Assembly: GCA_013285505.1 (NCBI GenBank)
Contig: CP053450.1
Coordinates: 2,836,796-2,900,795, forward strand
Direction of reading: 5' to 3'
DNA from: Planctomycetota bacterium
GTDB taxonomy: Bacteria > Planctomycetota > Phycisphaerae > Phycisphaerales > UBA1924
Length of the DNA: 64,000 bases
Part shown: positions 46,303 through 56,975 of the stretch, one piece after another
Numbering within the stretch: position 1 is the stretch's first letter
Layout: each line of letters opens with the position of its first letter
Translations under genes and position numbers: made by a program
Notes under the pieces: model-generated
The model's database searches: none
What the model was told of the DNA's origin: nothing
Seen by the model: only the letters and a program-made list of their open reading frames with translations

Positions 46303-47504
46303 ATGAGCACCACCACGAGCGCCCCCACTGCTGTCGCGGACGCGGCCGCCCCCACGTCGATGGTCGAGCGGCTGGCCGATGTGCTGGTGACGTATTCGAC
46401 GCGGATCAAGAAGGGTGATCTGGTGGTGATCTCGGGTGATCCGGTGGCGATGCCGGCGATCCGGGCGACGTATCGGCGGGTCTTGCAGGCGGGCGGGCAC
46501 CCGGTGTGGCTGCCCAAGAGCGAGGAGCTGATCGACGACATGCTGGAGGCGGGGTCGCTGGAGCAGATCGCGTTTGTGTCGCCGCTGGAGGCGCACAAGG
46601 TGGAGACGATGGACGCGACGATCTCGTTCTGGGCGGACCGGAACACGCGGAGCACGACGCGGGTGGAGCCGGCGCGGCTCGCGGCGGCGCAGCAGGCGCG
46701 GAAGCCGACGATGAAGCGGTTTTGGAGCGGGCCGCGGAGGGGACGCTGCGGTGGGTGGGGACGCAGTATCCGACCGAGGGCTCGGCGCAGGACGCGGAGA
46801 TGAGTCTGCGGCAGTACGAGGAGTTTGTGTATCGGGCGGGGCTGTTGCACCTGGCCGATCCGGCCGCGGCGTGGCAGGCGGTGCACGAGCGGCAGGAGCG
46901 GGTGCGGGAGTTTTTGCAGACCAAGACGGAACTGCGGTTTCGGGCTCCGGCGCACGGCGGGCACGACGGGACGGACCTGCGGGTGAACGTGGACCCGTCG
47001 AGGGCGACGTGGGTGAACTGCTCGGGGCACGAGAACTTCCCGGACGGGGAGGTGTTCACGGGGCCGCAGGGGGTGGACGGGCACGTGAATTACACGTTCC
47101 CGGCGGTGTACAACGGGCGCGAGGTGGACGGGGTGCGGCTGGTCTTCAAGGCCGGTCGTGTGGTGGAGGCGAGTGCGACGAAGAACGAGGCGTTCCTGTT
47201 TGAGATGCTCGATCAGGACGAGGGGGCGCGGAATCTGGGGGAGATCGCGATCGGGACGAACTACGGGATCACGGAGTTCACGCGGAACACGCTGTTTGAT
47301 GAGAAGATCGGCGGGACGTTTCACGCGGCGTGCGGGGCGGGGTATCCGGAGAGCGGGAGCAGCAACGAATCGGGGCTGCACTGGGACATGGTGTGCGACC
47401 TGCGGCCGGACGCGGCGAAGGGGCTGCCGGGGGGGACGATCGAGGCGGACGGGGAGGTTTTCCATCGGGATGGGGAGTTCCTGATCGACGGGTGGAGCCG
47501 GTGA
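46303..47504 (+). CDS. M29 (thermophilic type) metalloaminopeptidase
   Basis: About 401 codons. Family features are IKKGDLVVISGDPVAMP near the N-terminus, and the dimetal-site residues in CSGHENFPDGEVFTGP, ASATKNEAFLFEMLD, LGEIAIGTNYGI, FTRNTLFDEKIGGTFHAACG and SGLHWDMVCDL. It removes N-terminal residues from peptides in the cytoplasm. The frame breaks near 46721 in a TTTT run: with one more T the sequence reads KRFLERAAEGTLRW. It follows ispH by 90 nt. Confidence 0.9.
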
Positions 47505-47566
47505 GGCGGGCGGGCTGAGGGCGGCCGGGCATCGGAACGGGCCCGGGGCGTGCGTAGGCTTGACGC

Positions 47567-48798
47567 ATGCGAGCACCTGACGACCACATCTTTCATCACA
47601 CGCCGGAGACTCTGGGGGCGTGGTTTACCCGGCGTGGGCTGCCGGTCTTTCGGGCCAAGCAGGTACTGGAGTGGGTGTACCGCAAGGGTGTGGTGGACCC
47701 CGCGGCGATGTCGAACCTGTCGAAGCGGGACCGGGAGATGCTGGCGGCGGAGATGACGTTTCTTTCCGGGGACACGCTGGCGCATCAGGTGGCCAGCGAC
47801 GGGACGCGGAAGCTGCTGGTGGAGTGGGGTGACTGGGGGACCGGCGGCGGGGCCGGGCGGGGCGATGAGGGAGGCGAGGGGCATTCGCTGCGGGTGCTCG
47901 GGGGGTCGCGGGGTCGCACCCGGACCGGCAGACCGAGTGTGTGATGATCCCGGCGGAGTCGAAGGGGCCTCGGCCGGAGGCGGGCGGAGCCGGGGCGGCG
48001 CAGCGGCCGGACGCCGGTGGTGCGGTGCGGCGGACGGCGTGTATTTCGTCGCAGGTGGGGTGCCCGGTGGGGTGCCGGTTTTGTGCGTCGGGGCTTGGGG
48101 GGCTGGACGGGAACCTGACGGCGGGGCGGATCGTGGAGCAGGTGTGGCGGCTGAACCGGCTGCTGGCCGACGAGGCGGGGCACGAGGTGTTCGGCGACGG
48201 GACGCCGCGGATCTCGAACATCGTGTTCATGGGAATGGGCGAGCCGCTGGCGAACTTTGCGAACGTGGTGCACGCGGTGCGGACGATCGCGGCGCCGTGG
48301 GGAGTGGGGATCTCGGCGCGGAAGATCACGATCTCGACGGTGGGCATGCCGCGGGCGATCGAGCGGCTGGCCGAGCAGCTGGAGCTTCCGGTGACGCTGG
48401 CGCTGAGCCTGCACGCGCCGAACGACGAGCTGCGTCGGGAGTTGATCCCGTGGGCGGAGTACACGTCGATCCCGGAACTGCTGCGGGCGTGCACGGCGTG
48501 GTTCCGCAAGACGGGGCGGGAGATCACGCTGGAGTACATTCTGCTGGGCGGGGTGAACGACCTGCCGGAGCATGCGCAGCAGCTGGCGGGGGTGGCCAAG
48601 AGTTTGCGGGCGAATATCAACCTGATTCGGTACAACGAGGTGGAGCCGCTGCCCTTTAAGCGGCCGGGGACTCGGGATGTGCTGGAGTTTCAGCGGATCC
48701 TGCAAGCGCGGGGGGTGAATGCGCACATCCGGGCGAGCCGCGGGCGGGATATCGCGGCGGCGTGCGGGCAGCTGCGGCATGAGGCGGCGGGGGCGTAG
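47567..48798 (+). CDS. rlmN: Dual-specificity RNA methyltransferase RlmN (radical SAM)
   Basis: RlmN methylates C2 of A2503 in 23S rRNA and A37 in some tRNAs. The N-terminal accessory domain (FRAKQVLEWVYRKGV) is followed by TECVMIPAESKG, the radical-SAM cluster CPVGCRFCASG, GMGEPLANF and, at the end, the methyl-carrying Cys in AAACGQL. The frame breaks near 47910-47920 in a G-rich stretch; span one base short. A Gly/Glu-rich insert of about 25 residues precedes the break, and a second lies before VRRTACISSQVG. 63 nt downstream of the M29 gene. Confidence 0.92.
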
Positions 48799-48838
48799 GG
48801 GCTATTCGATTGGGCGTCGGGCGTTGCGGTGCGCGGCC

Positions 48839-50453
48839 TCAGTCTTCGATGCGCGTCTCTTGCTCGCGAGAGGGCTCGAACAGGATCGTGCGTCCGGCAT
48901 CGTTGGGTGCGGGGCTGTGGACACGCAGCGTGCCGCCGGCTGCGGGATCAAGGTGCACTACGAGCGGTGTTCCATGCTCATCCTCAAAGTGTGTCAGACC
49001 AAACTGCAGGCGGCCGTTCTCGCGTGCGTCCACGGTGCCTTCGAAGACGCTTCCGTCGTGTGACAGGGCGAGGCACCGGAGGTCTTTCGTTTCGGGGTGG
49101 TAGAAGATGTAGGCGTCGAGCAACACAGTTGGTTCGGCGTCCGCGGCGGTGATCCGGGCGTGGACCGCTTCGGTGTGGGGGATTCTGGCGAAGGCGAGTT
49201 CGATGTTGAGCGGATCGCTTCCGGGGCGGTCGATCGCCGCGTTCCAGGTCCCGCCGATGAACGGGGTGAGGGGCGTGAGGTAGCGGGCGGGCTTCGGCTC
49301 GGGTGCAACTGCGGGACCCTCGGGCGAGGCGTCGGGGTCCTGCCGGGTGTATTCCCACCTGGCGAGGAAGACGGGGTCCGCGCGGCCGGGGAGGGTCTCG
49401 GTCAGCGTCGAGGTGTAGCCATTGGGGCTGTTGGGGGTGTTGGGGGTGTCGAAGACCCAGTGAAGCTGCAGGTCGCGCGCGTGTTCGTTCGGGTAGAAGA
49501 GCCTTCCGTCGAAGCGGGCTTCATTGGTGCCGATCGTCACGGGCGACTCCCCCAGCAGACCGCCCTGGGAGAACGCGAGTTGGCGGAACTGCCGTTCGCC
49601 CGGGTGCCAATAGAGCACGCGGCGCACGCCGCTGGTGGTCTCGCCGTCGCCGCGTGAGTTGGTGGTGTCGCCCAACAGCGAGTGCCCGCCGGGCCCCCAC
49701 TGCCAGGTATCGTGTTGGGAGTAACCGCTCCAGATTCCGAGTCGCCACTCACCGTTGACCAGTTGCGCCAGGCCATCCAGAGGGCCCGGTGTCTCGGCGT
49801 GCACCGGGGTTGGTTCGTTCGGAGAGGTGCCGTCCTGCAGAAGGATGGCATCGAGCGCGGTCTGCAGGTCAGCCCAGATGCGGTGCGTCTCGGGCTGCGG
49901 GCTGAGCCGGATCAGGAGCATGGAGTCCTGGTCGGATGTGGCGGCGGTCTCGGCCTTGACGCGCACGTCGATCGGCTCGAACGTGGCGAAGGCGTCGATG
50001 AGGTGCATCGATGCGTCGAAGCTGTGGGGGCCGGTGCGCGCGAGTGTGACCAGCGCGGGGGTGTGGCTGATGTCCCTGTCGCCGGCGAACGCGTTCATCA
50101 GCCCGTTGTAGTAGTCCTCGAGCAGTTCTCGGACCCGTGTCGCGTCGGGCTCCGGTTCGTCGATCCACATGACAAAGGCGTAGGACCAGAAGTCCTCGGT
50201 ATCGGGCTTGCGCCAACCGGGGGCGAAGCGGAGCGACTCGCGGCCGGAGGGGAGATCCGGGGCGAACCCCGGCGGCAGGGCGAAGGTCTCGGCGGGCCAG
50301 CCTTCGAGCCGCGGCTGGGGCGGGCCGGGGCGGTGCGGCGGCCTCCTCCTGTATCGCGGCGAGGGCGGGCGGCGCGGCGAGGAGGGACAGGAGGCACAGG
50401 CGAAGGGTGATCCGGCGGGGTCGCGTGGCGGCACGGGGCTGGGCAGGTGGCAA
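48839..50453 (-). CDS. Secreted protein of unknown function
   Basis: About 538 codons. A signal peptide (LRLCLLSLLAAPPALA) lies in one frame and the rest in another, the break being near 50310-50335. A TTG start at 50453 is suggested by GGAG 7 nt upstream. The mature part is acidic, with beta-rich segments such as WQWGPGGHSLLGDTT, VRRVLYWHPGERQFR and a similar second half (FIGGTWNAAIDRPGSD, IFYHPETKDLRCLALS), so it seems to have two related lobes. No catalytic motif recognised. Confidence 0.6.
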
Positions 50454-50598
50454 AGTCAGGCTCCTGGAACGCGGTGGTCGATCGCCCCCGACGGTAGGGC
50501 ACGCCGAGCCGCACCCCCGGGCAGTCAACCGGCCGCGGAGCCGCGGGGTTGCGGGGAATCGGGATTCGTTGTGACTGGGCCTGGGTGTGGCGGGGAAG

Positions 50599-50744
50599 CT
50601 TTGAACACGAAGGACGCGGAGGACGCGGAGGAAGGCAGGATGCGGAGGCCGCAGGAGGACAGCCCACGCTGGCGCGTTGGGCCTCTTTTGGTGGTGATGA
50701 TGGTGTTTGTGGGGAGGTGCGGGATTCCCTCGCTTGCGCGAGGG
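50599..50744. repeat. Cluster of three dispersed-repeat types in an intergenic region
   Basis: The 318-nt gap 50454-50771 holds no gene. It contains a GGACGCGGAGGACGCGGAGG element (50610-50630), a single reverse copy of the 39-nt unit found at 30624-30857 (50656-50686), and a palindrome CCCTCGC-TTGC-GCGAGGG (50727-50744). Confidence 0.7.
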
Positions 50745-50771
50745 GCTCTACGGCGCGGCCTCCCCCACCGC

Positions 50772-52773
50772 TCACTCGGCCTCTACCAGTTCCGCCGTGT
50801 CGGTCACCATCGGGTGGGCGCCGCGGCCGGATTCGTCGTAGAGCCAGGGGCCGGCCAGGCCGTCCATGTTGAGGAGGAGGTAGGTGTCGGCTAGGGCCGC
50901 CGGGCGGCGCTCTGGAGTGAAGGTGTCGCCGGTGTAGACCGCGGCGGCGGTGAGGCGGACCGCGTCGATGTCGCCGTCGAAGAAGGAGGTCGGCTGGCTG
51001 CGGTTGTTGACATCGGCGCCGATCATCAGGGGGCGGTTGTTGGTGCGGCGCTTGCCGGAGCGTTTGGTGGTCTTGACGAGTGTGCCGTCCACGTAGAGGC
51101 GGACCTCCGCGCCGTCGTAGACGCCGGCGACGTGGTGCCAGGTGCCGGGCTTGAGGATAGGGGCGTCGGCGCCCGCGGCGGCGTAGCGGTCGCCGAGAAA
51201 GATCGAGAACTGCGGGATGCCCCTGTTGACGAAGATGCCGTAGTCGGAGTTCTCCGTCTTGGCGACCAGGCCGACGCGGCTGCCGAAGGCGCGCGCGCGC
51301 ATCCAGCACTCGAGCGTGAGCGGGCCGTCGGGCACGGGGATGGTGGCGCTCTCGATGCGGATGTGGTCGGTGGTGCCGTCGAAGGCCGCGGCACGCTCGC
51401 GGGCGGGCACCGGCGGGGCGGTGAGATCGACCGTCAGCGGGACATCGGCGCGGACCTCGGGGATATTGAACCGGGCGGTCTCGGCGAGGTAGTCGGTGTT
51501 GAGGACGACCTCGAGCGGGCGGAAGGCGGTGTCGAGCCCGGCGAGGCGGCTGGCGGAGAACTCGAAGGTCTGGCTGGCACCCGCGGCGAGCTGGGCGTGG
51601 TTGTGGTCGGGGCGGACCGACCAGCGGGAGTCGGCGGCTCTCGAGGGCGAGGGTGAGGTCGATCGGGCGGGAGACGGGGTTGGTCATGGTGACGGCGACC
51701 ACGCCCTCGGCGGTGCCGCGGCTGGTGACGTGGAGGGGGTTGGCGACCGAGGGACGGTTGTCTGCGAGGCGGCCGGTCTCGTCGCTGACGGTGCCGGTGA
51801 TGGCGCGGACGTCCTGCACGCCGCCGACGGGGATGGAGGCCAGGGCGAGGTGGTCGTCGCGGACGGTGACGATGTCGAAGTGGTGCAGGTAGCCGGCGTC
51901 GGGGGCCTTGCCGGTCTGCACGCCGCCGACGGTGGCGAGGGTGACGTACTCGATGCCGTCGCGGGGGTCGAAGCGGGCGCGGTGGATGTGGCCGGCGAAG
52001 ACGGCCGAGACGTTGCCGGCCTCGACGAGTCGGGCGTGGACCTTGTCCCAGTCGGAGCCGTAGTTGCCGCCGAGCCAGCGGGGGTGGTGCAGGAAGAGGA
52101 AGACGTGCCTGGCGTCTTGGGCCTTGTCGAGGGTTTCGTTGAGCCAGGCGAACTGCTCGGGGCTCATGGTCTGGGTGTCGGGCTTGGAGATGCTCTTCTC
52201 GCCGGTATCGGGGTTGCCCTCGTCGGAGTAGAGGACGATGAAGGAGCAGCCCTTGTGCTCGAAGGCGTACCAGAGCGGGCCGAAGTGGGTCTCGAAGTGC
52301 TGCTCGTGCTCGCCCTCGGGCGTGTCGTCGCCGCGCCAGTAGATGTCGTGGTTGCCGGCGACGGGGAACCAGGGGCAGTAGAGCTTGTCCATGATGCCCT
52401 TGAACTCGCGCATCTGGGCCATCCAGGGCTCGGTGGTGTTGTAGCCCTGGATGAGGTCGCCGACGGTCATGACCAGGTCGGGCTCGAGGAGGTTGGTGTC
52501 GGCGACGGCCTGGTCGAGGATCTTGACCCCGTCGGCGGGGCCGCCGGTGCGGTCGCCGTAGACGACGAAGAAGAAGGCGTCGTCCTCGGTGGGCAGCGGG
52601 AGGATCTCGGCCGCGGGGCGGTTGGTGGTGAAGCGGGAATGGTCGGTGACCGTCTCGTGGGTATGGTCGCGCGCGTCATCGTGGTCGTGGTCGCTCTGGG
52701 CCCCGGCGTTGGTGGCCAGGGCGGCGAGCGTGGTGGCGATGATGGCGGCGACGGCGGCGGCTGGGCGTTTCAT
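50772..52773 (-). CDS. Secreted metallophosphoesterase fused to a LamG-like domain
   Basis: About 667 codons. A signal peptide (AAVAAIIATTLAALATNAGA) is followed by a His/Asp-rich stretch (DHDHDDARDHTHETVTDH). The calcineurin-like phosphoesterase domain follows with YGDRTGG, MTVGDLIQGY, VAGNHDIYW, LFLHHPRW and FAGHIHRAR. The C-terminal ~210 residues form a LamG/concanavalin-like domain (PLTLECWMRARAF, GTWHHVAGVYDGAEVRLYVD). The frame changes near 51645. A similar beta-rich middle joins the domains. Probably a periplasmic or surface phosphatase or nuclease. Confidence 0.85.
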
Positions 52774-52885
52774 GCGGGCACGGTAGCTGATCTGCCCGAC
52801 GCGGCCGGTCAAGAGCGGGTAAAAGTCGGGTCAGGCCGGCGCACAGAGCGTGGGGTTGCCGGTGGGTCCGCGGGGCATCTGACGT

Positions 52886-53730
52886 ATGCAGCACGAAACG
52901 CCAATCTCGCGGGAGTACGACTGGGCGGTGGAGTTCCACGCGTTCACGCCGCAGCACCTGGTGACGCTGATGGTGCTCGTCGGGCTGATGGCGGGGTCGT
53001 GCTGGTTGGGGCGGCGGTGGTTGCCGGGGGATGGGGGGCGGGTCCCCTCGCTTGCGCGAGGGGCTCCAAGGTCGGGGTGTGGCCCCTCGCGTGCGCGAGG
53101 GGCTCGACCGGGGGCCGGGGGGCGCGGACTGGGAGTGGCGGTTGCGGTTGGTGTGGATCGGGACGACGATCGCGTGGCAGGCGATGGCGGCTGGTGTGGT
53201 ATCTGCTGCCGCGGAACTTTGACTGGTACGAGTCGCTGCCGCTGCACCTGTGCGACCTCGCGGCGTGGGTAGCGCCGCTGGCGCTCCTGACGCAGTTGCG
53301 GTGGCTGCGGTCGCTGCTCTACTTCTGGGGGATCGGTCTGAGCACACAGGCGTTCTTCACGCCGGTGGTCGAGGGGGGGTACGGGCACTTCAGCTACTGG
53401 CTGTTCTTTGTGGGGCACCTGCACATCGTGGGTTCGGCGGTGTACGACGTGGTGGTGCTGGGGTACCGGCCGCGGCTGCGGGACTGGGGTGTGGTGACGC
53501 TGCTGTCGCTGGCGTGGATCGTGCCGGTGACGGTGTTCAATGTGCTGATGGACGTGAACTATGGGTACACGGGCAACACCGCGCCGGGCGGGACGACGCT
53601 GATCGACTATCTGGGGCCGTGGCCCTGGCGGATCGGGACGATCGTGCTTGGGTCGCAGGTGCTGTTCGCGGCGGTGTTTGTGCCGTGGGTCGTTGTGGGG
53701 AGGCGAAGGCGGAGATACACTCCCAGTTAG
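52886..53730 (+). CDS. TIGR02206/YwaF-type integral membrane protein with a repeat insertion
   Basis: The first ~48 residues (MQHETPISREYDWAVEF...) hold one helix; the later part holds the family signature ESLPLHLCDLAAW, further helices, FFVGHLHIVGS and NYGYTGNTAPGG. Between helix 1 and helix 2 lies a stretch made of two palindromic repeat units (53044-53102) that reads PSLARGAPRSGCGPSRARGA and is foreign to the family. The frame changes after the insertion (the WRLRLVWIGTTIAWQAM part) and again near 53200. Function of the family is unknown. Confidence 0.75.
53044..53102 (+). repeat. Two palindromic elements inside a membrane-protein gene
   Basis: Copies at 53044-53063 and 53083-53102 have the form CCCCTCGC-NNNC-GCGAGGGG (8-bp stems, loops TTGC and GTGC), both followed by CTC. 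They are inserted in the loop after the first membrane helix of the gene at 52886. Confidence 0.85.
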
Positions 53731-53768
53731 GATTCTCGTCCTTCGCTGGCTCTTTCAAAGGAACCGCC

Positions 53769-53966
53769 ATGCACAGAGATCTGGATTGTCGGGTTGATCG
53801 TCATCGGGTGAATCGGCGCTCGCCGATGGTGTTCGCGATGGGCGTGGTCGCGCTCTCGTGGTCGCTGGCGCATTTTGCCGGCTGCAACACCATCGAGGGT
53901 GCGGGCAGGGACATCGAGTCGGCCGGTGATGCGATCGCGGACACGGCCCGGGACGCCAAGGACTAG
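53769..53966 (+). CDS. Entericidin-like small lipoprotein
   Basis: A 65-residue protein. After a basic N-terminus, a hydrophobic segment (MVFAMGVVALSWSLAHFAGC) ends in a lipobox-like FAGC. The mature part NTIEGAGRDIESAGDAIAD matches the EcnA/EcnB pattern of G-x-D/A repeats. ATG 53769 follows AAAGGA by 6 nt. Entericidins are small membrane lipoproteins linked to stress or bacteriolysis; the role here is not known. Confidence 0.8.
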   Translation: MHRDLDCRVDRHRVNRRSPMVFAMGVVALSWSLAHFAGCNTIEGAGRDIESAGDAIADTARDAKD

Positions 53967-54003
53967 CGGGCGCCGAGACATCGCGGCCGCGCGGCCGCGA
54001 CGC

Positions 54004-55625
54004 CTACCAGTGGAATCCGCCCGCGTTGGGATCGAGGGGGACCTCGATCTCGATGGGGGCGACGCCACTGCTCTCGGCGTCGAAGGTGCGGCCGTCGGGG
54101 AGGGTGACGTGGTCGAAGAGGAGGACGGCGCGGGTGGTCGCTTGGGGGAGCAGGCACTCGGCGGGGATGGCGACGAGGATCGTGGCCGGGCGCTGGGGGA
54201 CTAACTCCATGGAGTGGTGCTGGATTTCGGAAGCCGCGCGGCTGTGCGAGGCCCATGTTGCGAGGCCGCCGTCCTCATCGAACACCAGATCGAACGTGCC
54301 GAAGTCGGTCTGTTTGCCGTTGCGCGTGATCGTGCGGAGCGTGCCGCGGAGCGAGAGTGTGCCCGGCGGTGCGAGGACGTCGACGCGACAGTCGAACGTG
54401 GGCACCCCCGCGACCGACTTCAGCCCGCTGCGCCCCGGTGGCGCGGCGGGGCTGCGCGCAATGGCGAGGCGGGCAGGAGGTTGGCGCGGAGCCACGCTTC
54501 GATGGAGGGCGGCTCTGCGGGCGGCTGAGGTGAGGGCAGGGCCGCGGCGGGGCGGACCTCGAGCGGCAGCCGAGCTTCGGCGGTGAGGGTGCCCGGGACA
54601 GTCAGTCCTTCCCATCGCGGGATGGAGTCGAGATCGGTCACGCCCTCGGCGTACCACGTGCGAATCACGAACTCTCCGGCCCAGGCATCAGGCCCGGCGA
54701 TCAGGAACGCGTCGAGCATATCACCGCACCAGGGCAGTCCTTCACCACGCCAATGCGTCGGCGTCATCGACCGCGAGGATTGAGGATCGGTTGCGCCCGA
54801 GAGGTCTTCGACACGCAGCACGAACGCGCCCGGCGCCCTCTTGATCCGGTCGGCCAGCACGTCGACACGCAGCACGAACGGTTCGCCTGCCTGGAGAACC
54901 TCGCCGCTGCTGCACCAGAGGCGCGGGGTGATGAGCGTAGTGATCGCGGTGTTCCACTCGTCGTCGTTGATGATCCCGCCAGCGCGGAGACCTCGCAGAT
55001 AGACGCCCCAACTGTCCACCCACGGCAGATCGGTGCGGACGACGCGGTCGAGGAGGAAGTCGGCGTAGCGCTCGCGCACCTTGGTCGGGGTGGAAGGGCT
55101 CGAGACGATCAACCCGATCAGGTCGCTGTGGTACTGAGATTCGGGGAAGTCGGGTCGGCCGAGCACTCGGATCAGTGCATCGGCCATTTTGTCGTGTTCG
55201 GCCGGGCTCAGCGGCCTGCGGCCGAGCAGTTCGGTCCGCCCCGCGTCGGCGATCCAGCTGTCCGGCCGGTCGATCGTCAGGGCGATGAGCACGCCGGTCG
55301 GCAGAGCCCCCGCGATCTTCGCCTTGGTGATGACCCCCCGCGAGGCCATCGTGCCGAGCGTGCCGGTGAACGCGAGCAGGAGGAGGCCCACCACCACCGG
55401 CTTCCAACTCTGGCGGCGCAGGCCGCGGGTCGTTGCCCGCGGGTCGGTCAGTTCGGTGCCGCACTCCGGGCAGGTCTGGTGCTCGGGGTAGAGGCCGGTG
55501 AGGTCGAAGCGGCAGTTACGGCAGTGCGGGGCGGTGCCGACGCGCCGGCCGAGCAGGCCGCGGAGGAGTAGGAGTAGGCCGAGCAGGCCCGCCGAGAGCG
55601 AAATGAGCTGGATCCAGGTCCCCAT
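54004..55625 (-). CDS. Zinc-ribbon membrane protein with large extracytoplasmic part
   Basis: About 540 codons. An N-terminal helix (LISLSAGLLGLLLLLRGLLG), a ribbon CRNCRFDLTGLYPEHQTCPECG (~35-56), a second helix (VVVGLLLLAFTGTLGTMAS) and a long soluble domain follow. The frame changes near 54455, and the C-terminal ~145 residues (SLRGTLRTITRNGKQTDFGT) continue in the next frame. ATG 55625 is chosen over longer readings because it begins the hydrophobic helix. It belongs to the ribbon-bearing group seen elsewhere in the window; function unknown. Confidence 0.6.
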
Positions 55626-55712
55626 GAGTGAGCAATGTACCCGGCGGGTGTGGTGGGCTCCAGAATCGAGCGGGGAGGTTGGTTGCACAGAGGGCGGCGG
55701 GTGCTTGGGGGT

Positions 55713-55732
55713 CCCCTCGCTCGCGCGAGGGG
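55713..55732 (+). repeat. Palindromic element, intergenic copy
   Basis: CCCCTCGC-TCGC-GCGAGGGG followed by CTC, preceded by GGGGGT. Same family and same orientation as the copies at 53044, 53083, 57064 and 50727. Confidence 0.85.
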
Positions 55733-55823
55733 CTCTATGTGGGGGATGAGCGGCGGGGGCCCTGGGCTAGCGCCCAGTGGCACCGGGGCGGGGGCCGGCT
55801 CCTTGGCTCGCGGACGCTTGCTC

Positions 55824-55829
55824 TACACT
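55824..55829 (+). promoter_or_regulatory. Possible -10 element for a leaderless glycosyltransferase gene
   Basis: TACACT is separated by 7 nt from ATG 55837. TTGGCT at 55803-55808 could be the -35, with a short 15-nt spacer. Confidence 0.3.
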
Positions 55830-55836
55830 CCGCGGC

Positions 55837-56975
55837 ATGATCTGGCTGTGCCTCTCTCTTCTCGTGGTCTCACTGGCGATCTCGCTGCCGCTCACCGGGC
55901 TGCTGGTGCGGCTGGGGCACCGGTTCCAGACCTACGACTCGGCCGGGTCGGGGGGGCATGTCAAGGCCGACCTGCGGCGGGTGCCCAACACGGGGGGATC
56001 GCGGTGTTTGCCGGGGTTGCCCTTCCCCTGGCGGCGGGGTTGCTGGCGGTGAAGCTGGGGGCGACCGAGTTCTTTACCAGCCGCGTGCCGGAGTTGGCGG
56101 TGCACCTGCCGGGGGTGGCGCAGCGGACGCCGCCGGCGCTGACGTTGCTGGCGTGCCTGACGATCCTGCACCTGCTGGGGCTGATCGACGACCGGAAGGC
56201 GCTGGGGCCGTGGGTGAAGCTGGTGGTGATGCTCGGGTGCGCGGCGGCGATGACGCTGGTGACCGACACGCGGCTGTTCATGCTGCTGGACGGGCACGTC
56301 GGCGGGCCGTGGCTCTCGGTGGTGGTGACGGTGCTGTGGATCGGGCTGGTGACCAACGCGCTGAACTTCATCGACAACATGGACGGGCTGTGCGGCGGAG
56401 TGACGACGATCGCGGGGGCGTGCTTCCTCGCGGCTGCCCTGCTGAACGGGCAGTGGTTCATCGCGGCGATGCTGGCGCTGCTGGTCGGCGCGTCGCTGGG
56501 GTTCTTGTCGTTCAACCTGCCGCCGGCGCGGATCTTTTTGGGGGATGGCGGGTCGCTGGTGGTCGGGTTTACGCTGGCGTTCCTGACGGTGCGGACGACG
56601 TACTACGACCCGGGCGACACGATGCGCTCGGGGGGGTGGTACGGGGTGTTCATGCCGCTGGCGGTGCTGGCGGTGCCCTTGTACGACTTTGTCACGGTGT
56701 CGCTGGTGCGGGTGAGTCAGGGGCGGAGCCCGTTTGTGGGCGATCAACAGCATCTGTCGCACCGGCTGGTGCGGCGCGGGTTTACCAAGCCGGCGGCGGT
56801 CGGGCTGATCTGCAGCCTGACGGCGATCACGGGGGTGTCGGGGATTGTGCTCGGCTCGCTCGAGCCGTGGCAGGCGATCCTGGTGGGGCTGCAGATCGTG
56901 CTGACGCTGCTGGCGCTGGCGTTTGCGGAGGCGGCGACGAGCGGGCGTGAGGGTGGGGATGGTGATCGGGCATGA
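55837..56975 (+). CDS. Polyprenyl-phosphate glycosyl-1-phosphate transferase (MraY/WecA/TagO type)
   Basis: An integral membrane enzyme of about 379 residues with ten or so helices that loads a sugar phosphate onto a lipid carrier. Superfamily motifs are HVKADLRRVPNTGGIAV (across the break), LLGLIDDRK, NALNFIDNMDGLCGG and RIFLGDGGS, with the cytoplasmic His motif DQQHLSHRLVRRG as in the WecA branch. One G is missing from the G run at about 55992-55997; adding it restores NTGGIAVF. The stop overlaps the next start. It likely begins exopolysaccharide or O-antigen synthesis. Confidence 0.9.

Noticed and set aside
53769..53966. A toxin-antitoxin pair of entericidin type
   Set aside because: Only one small lipoprotein gene is present; no second reading frame of similar type adjoins it.
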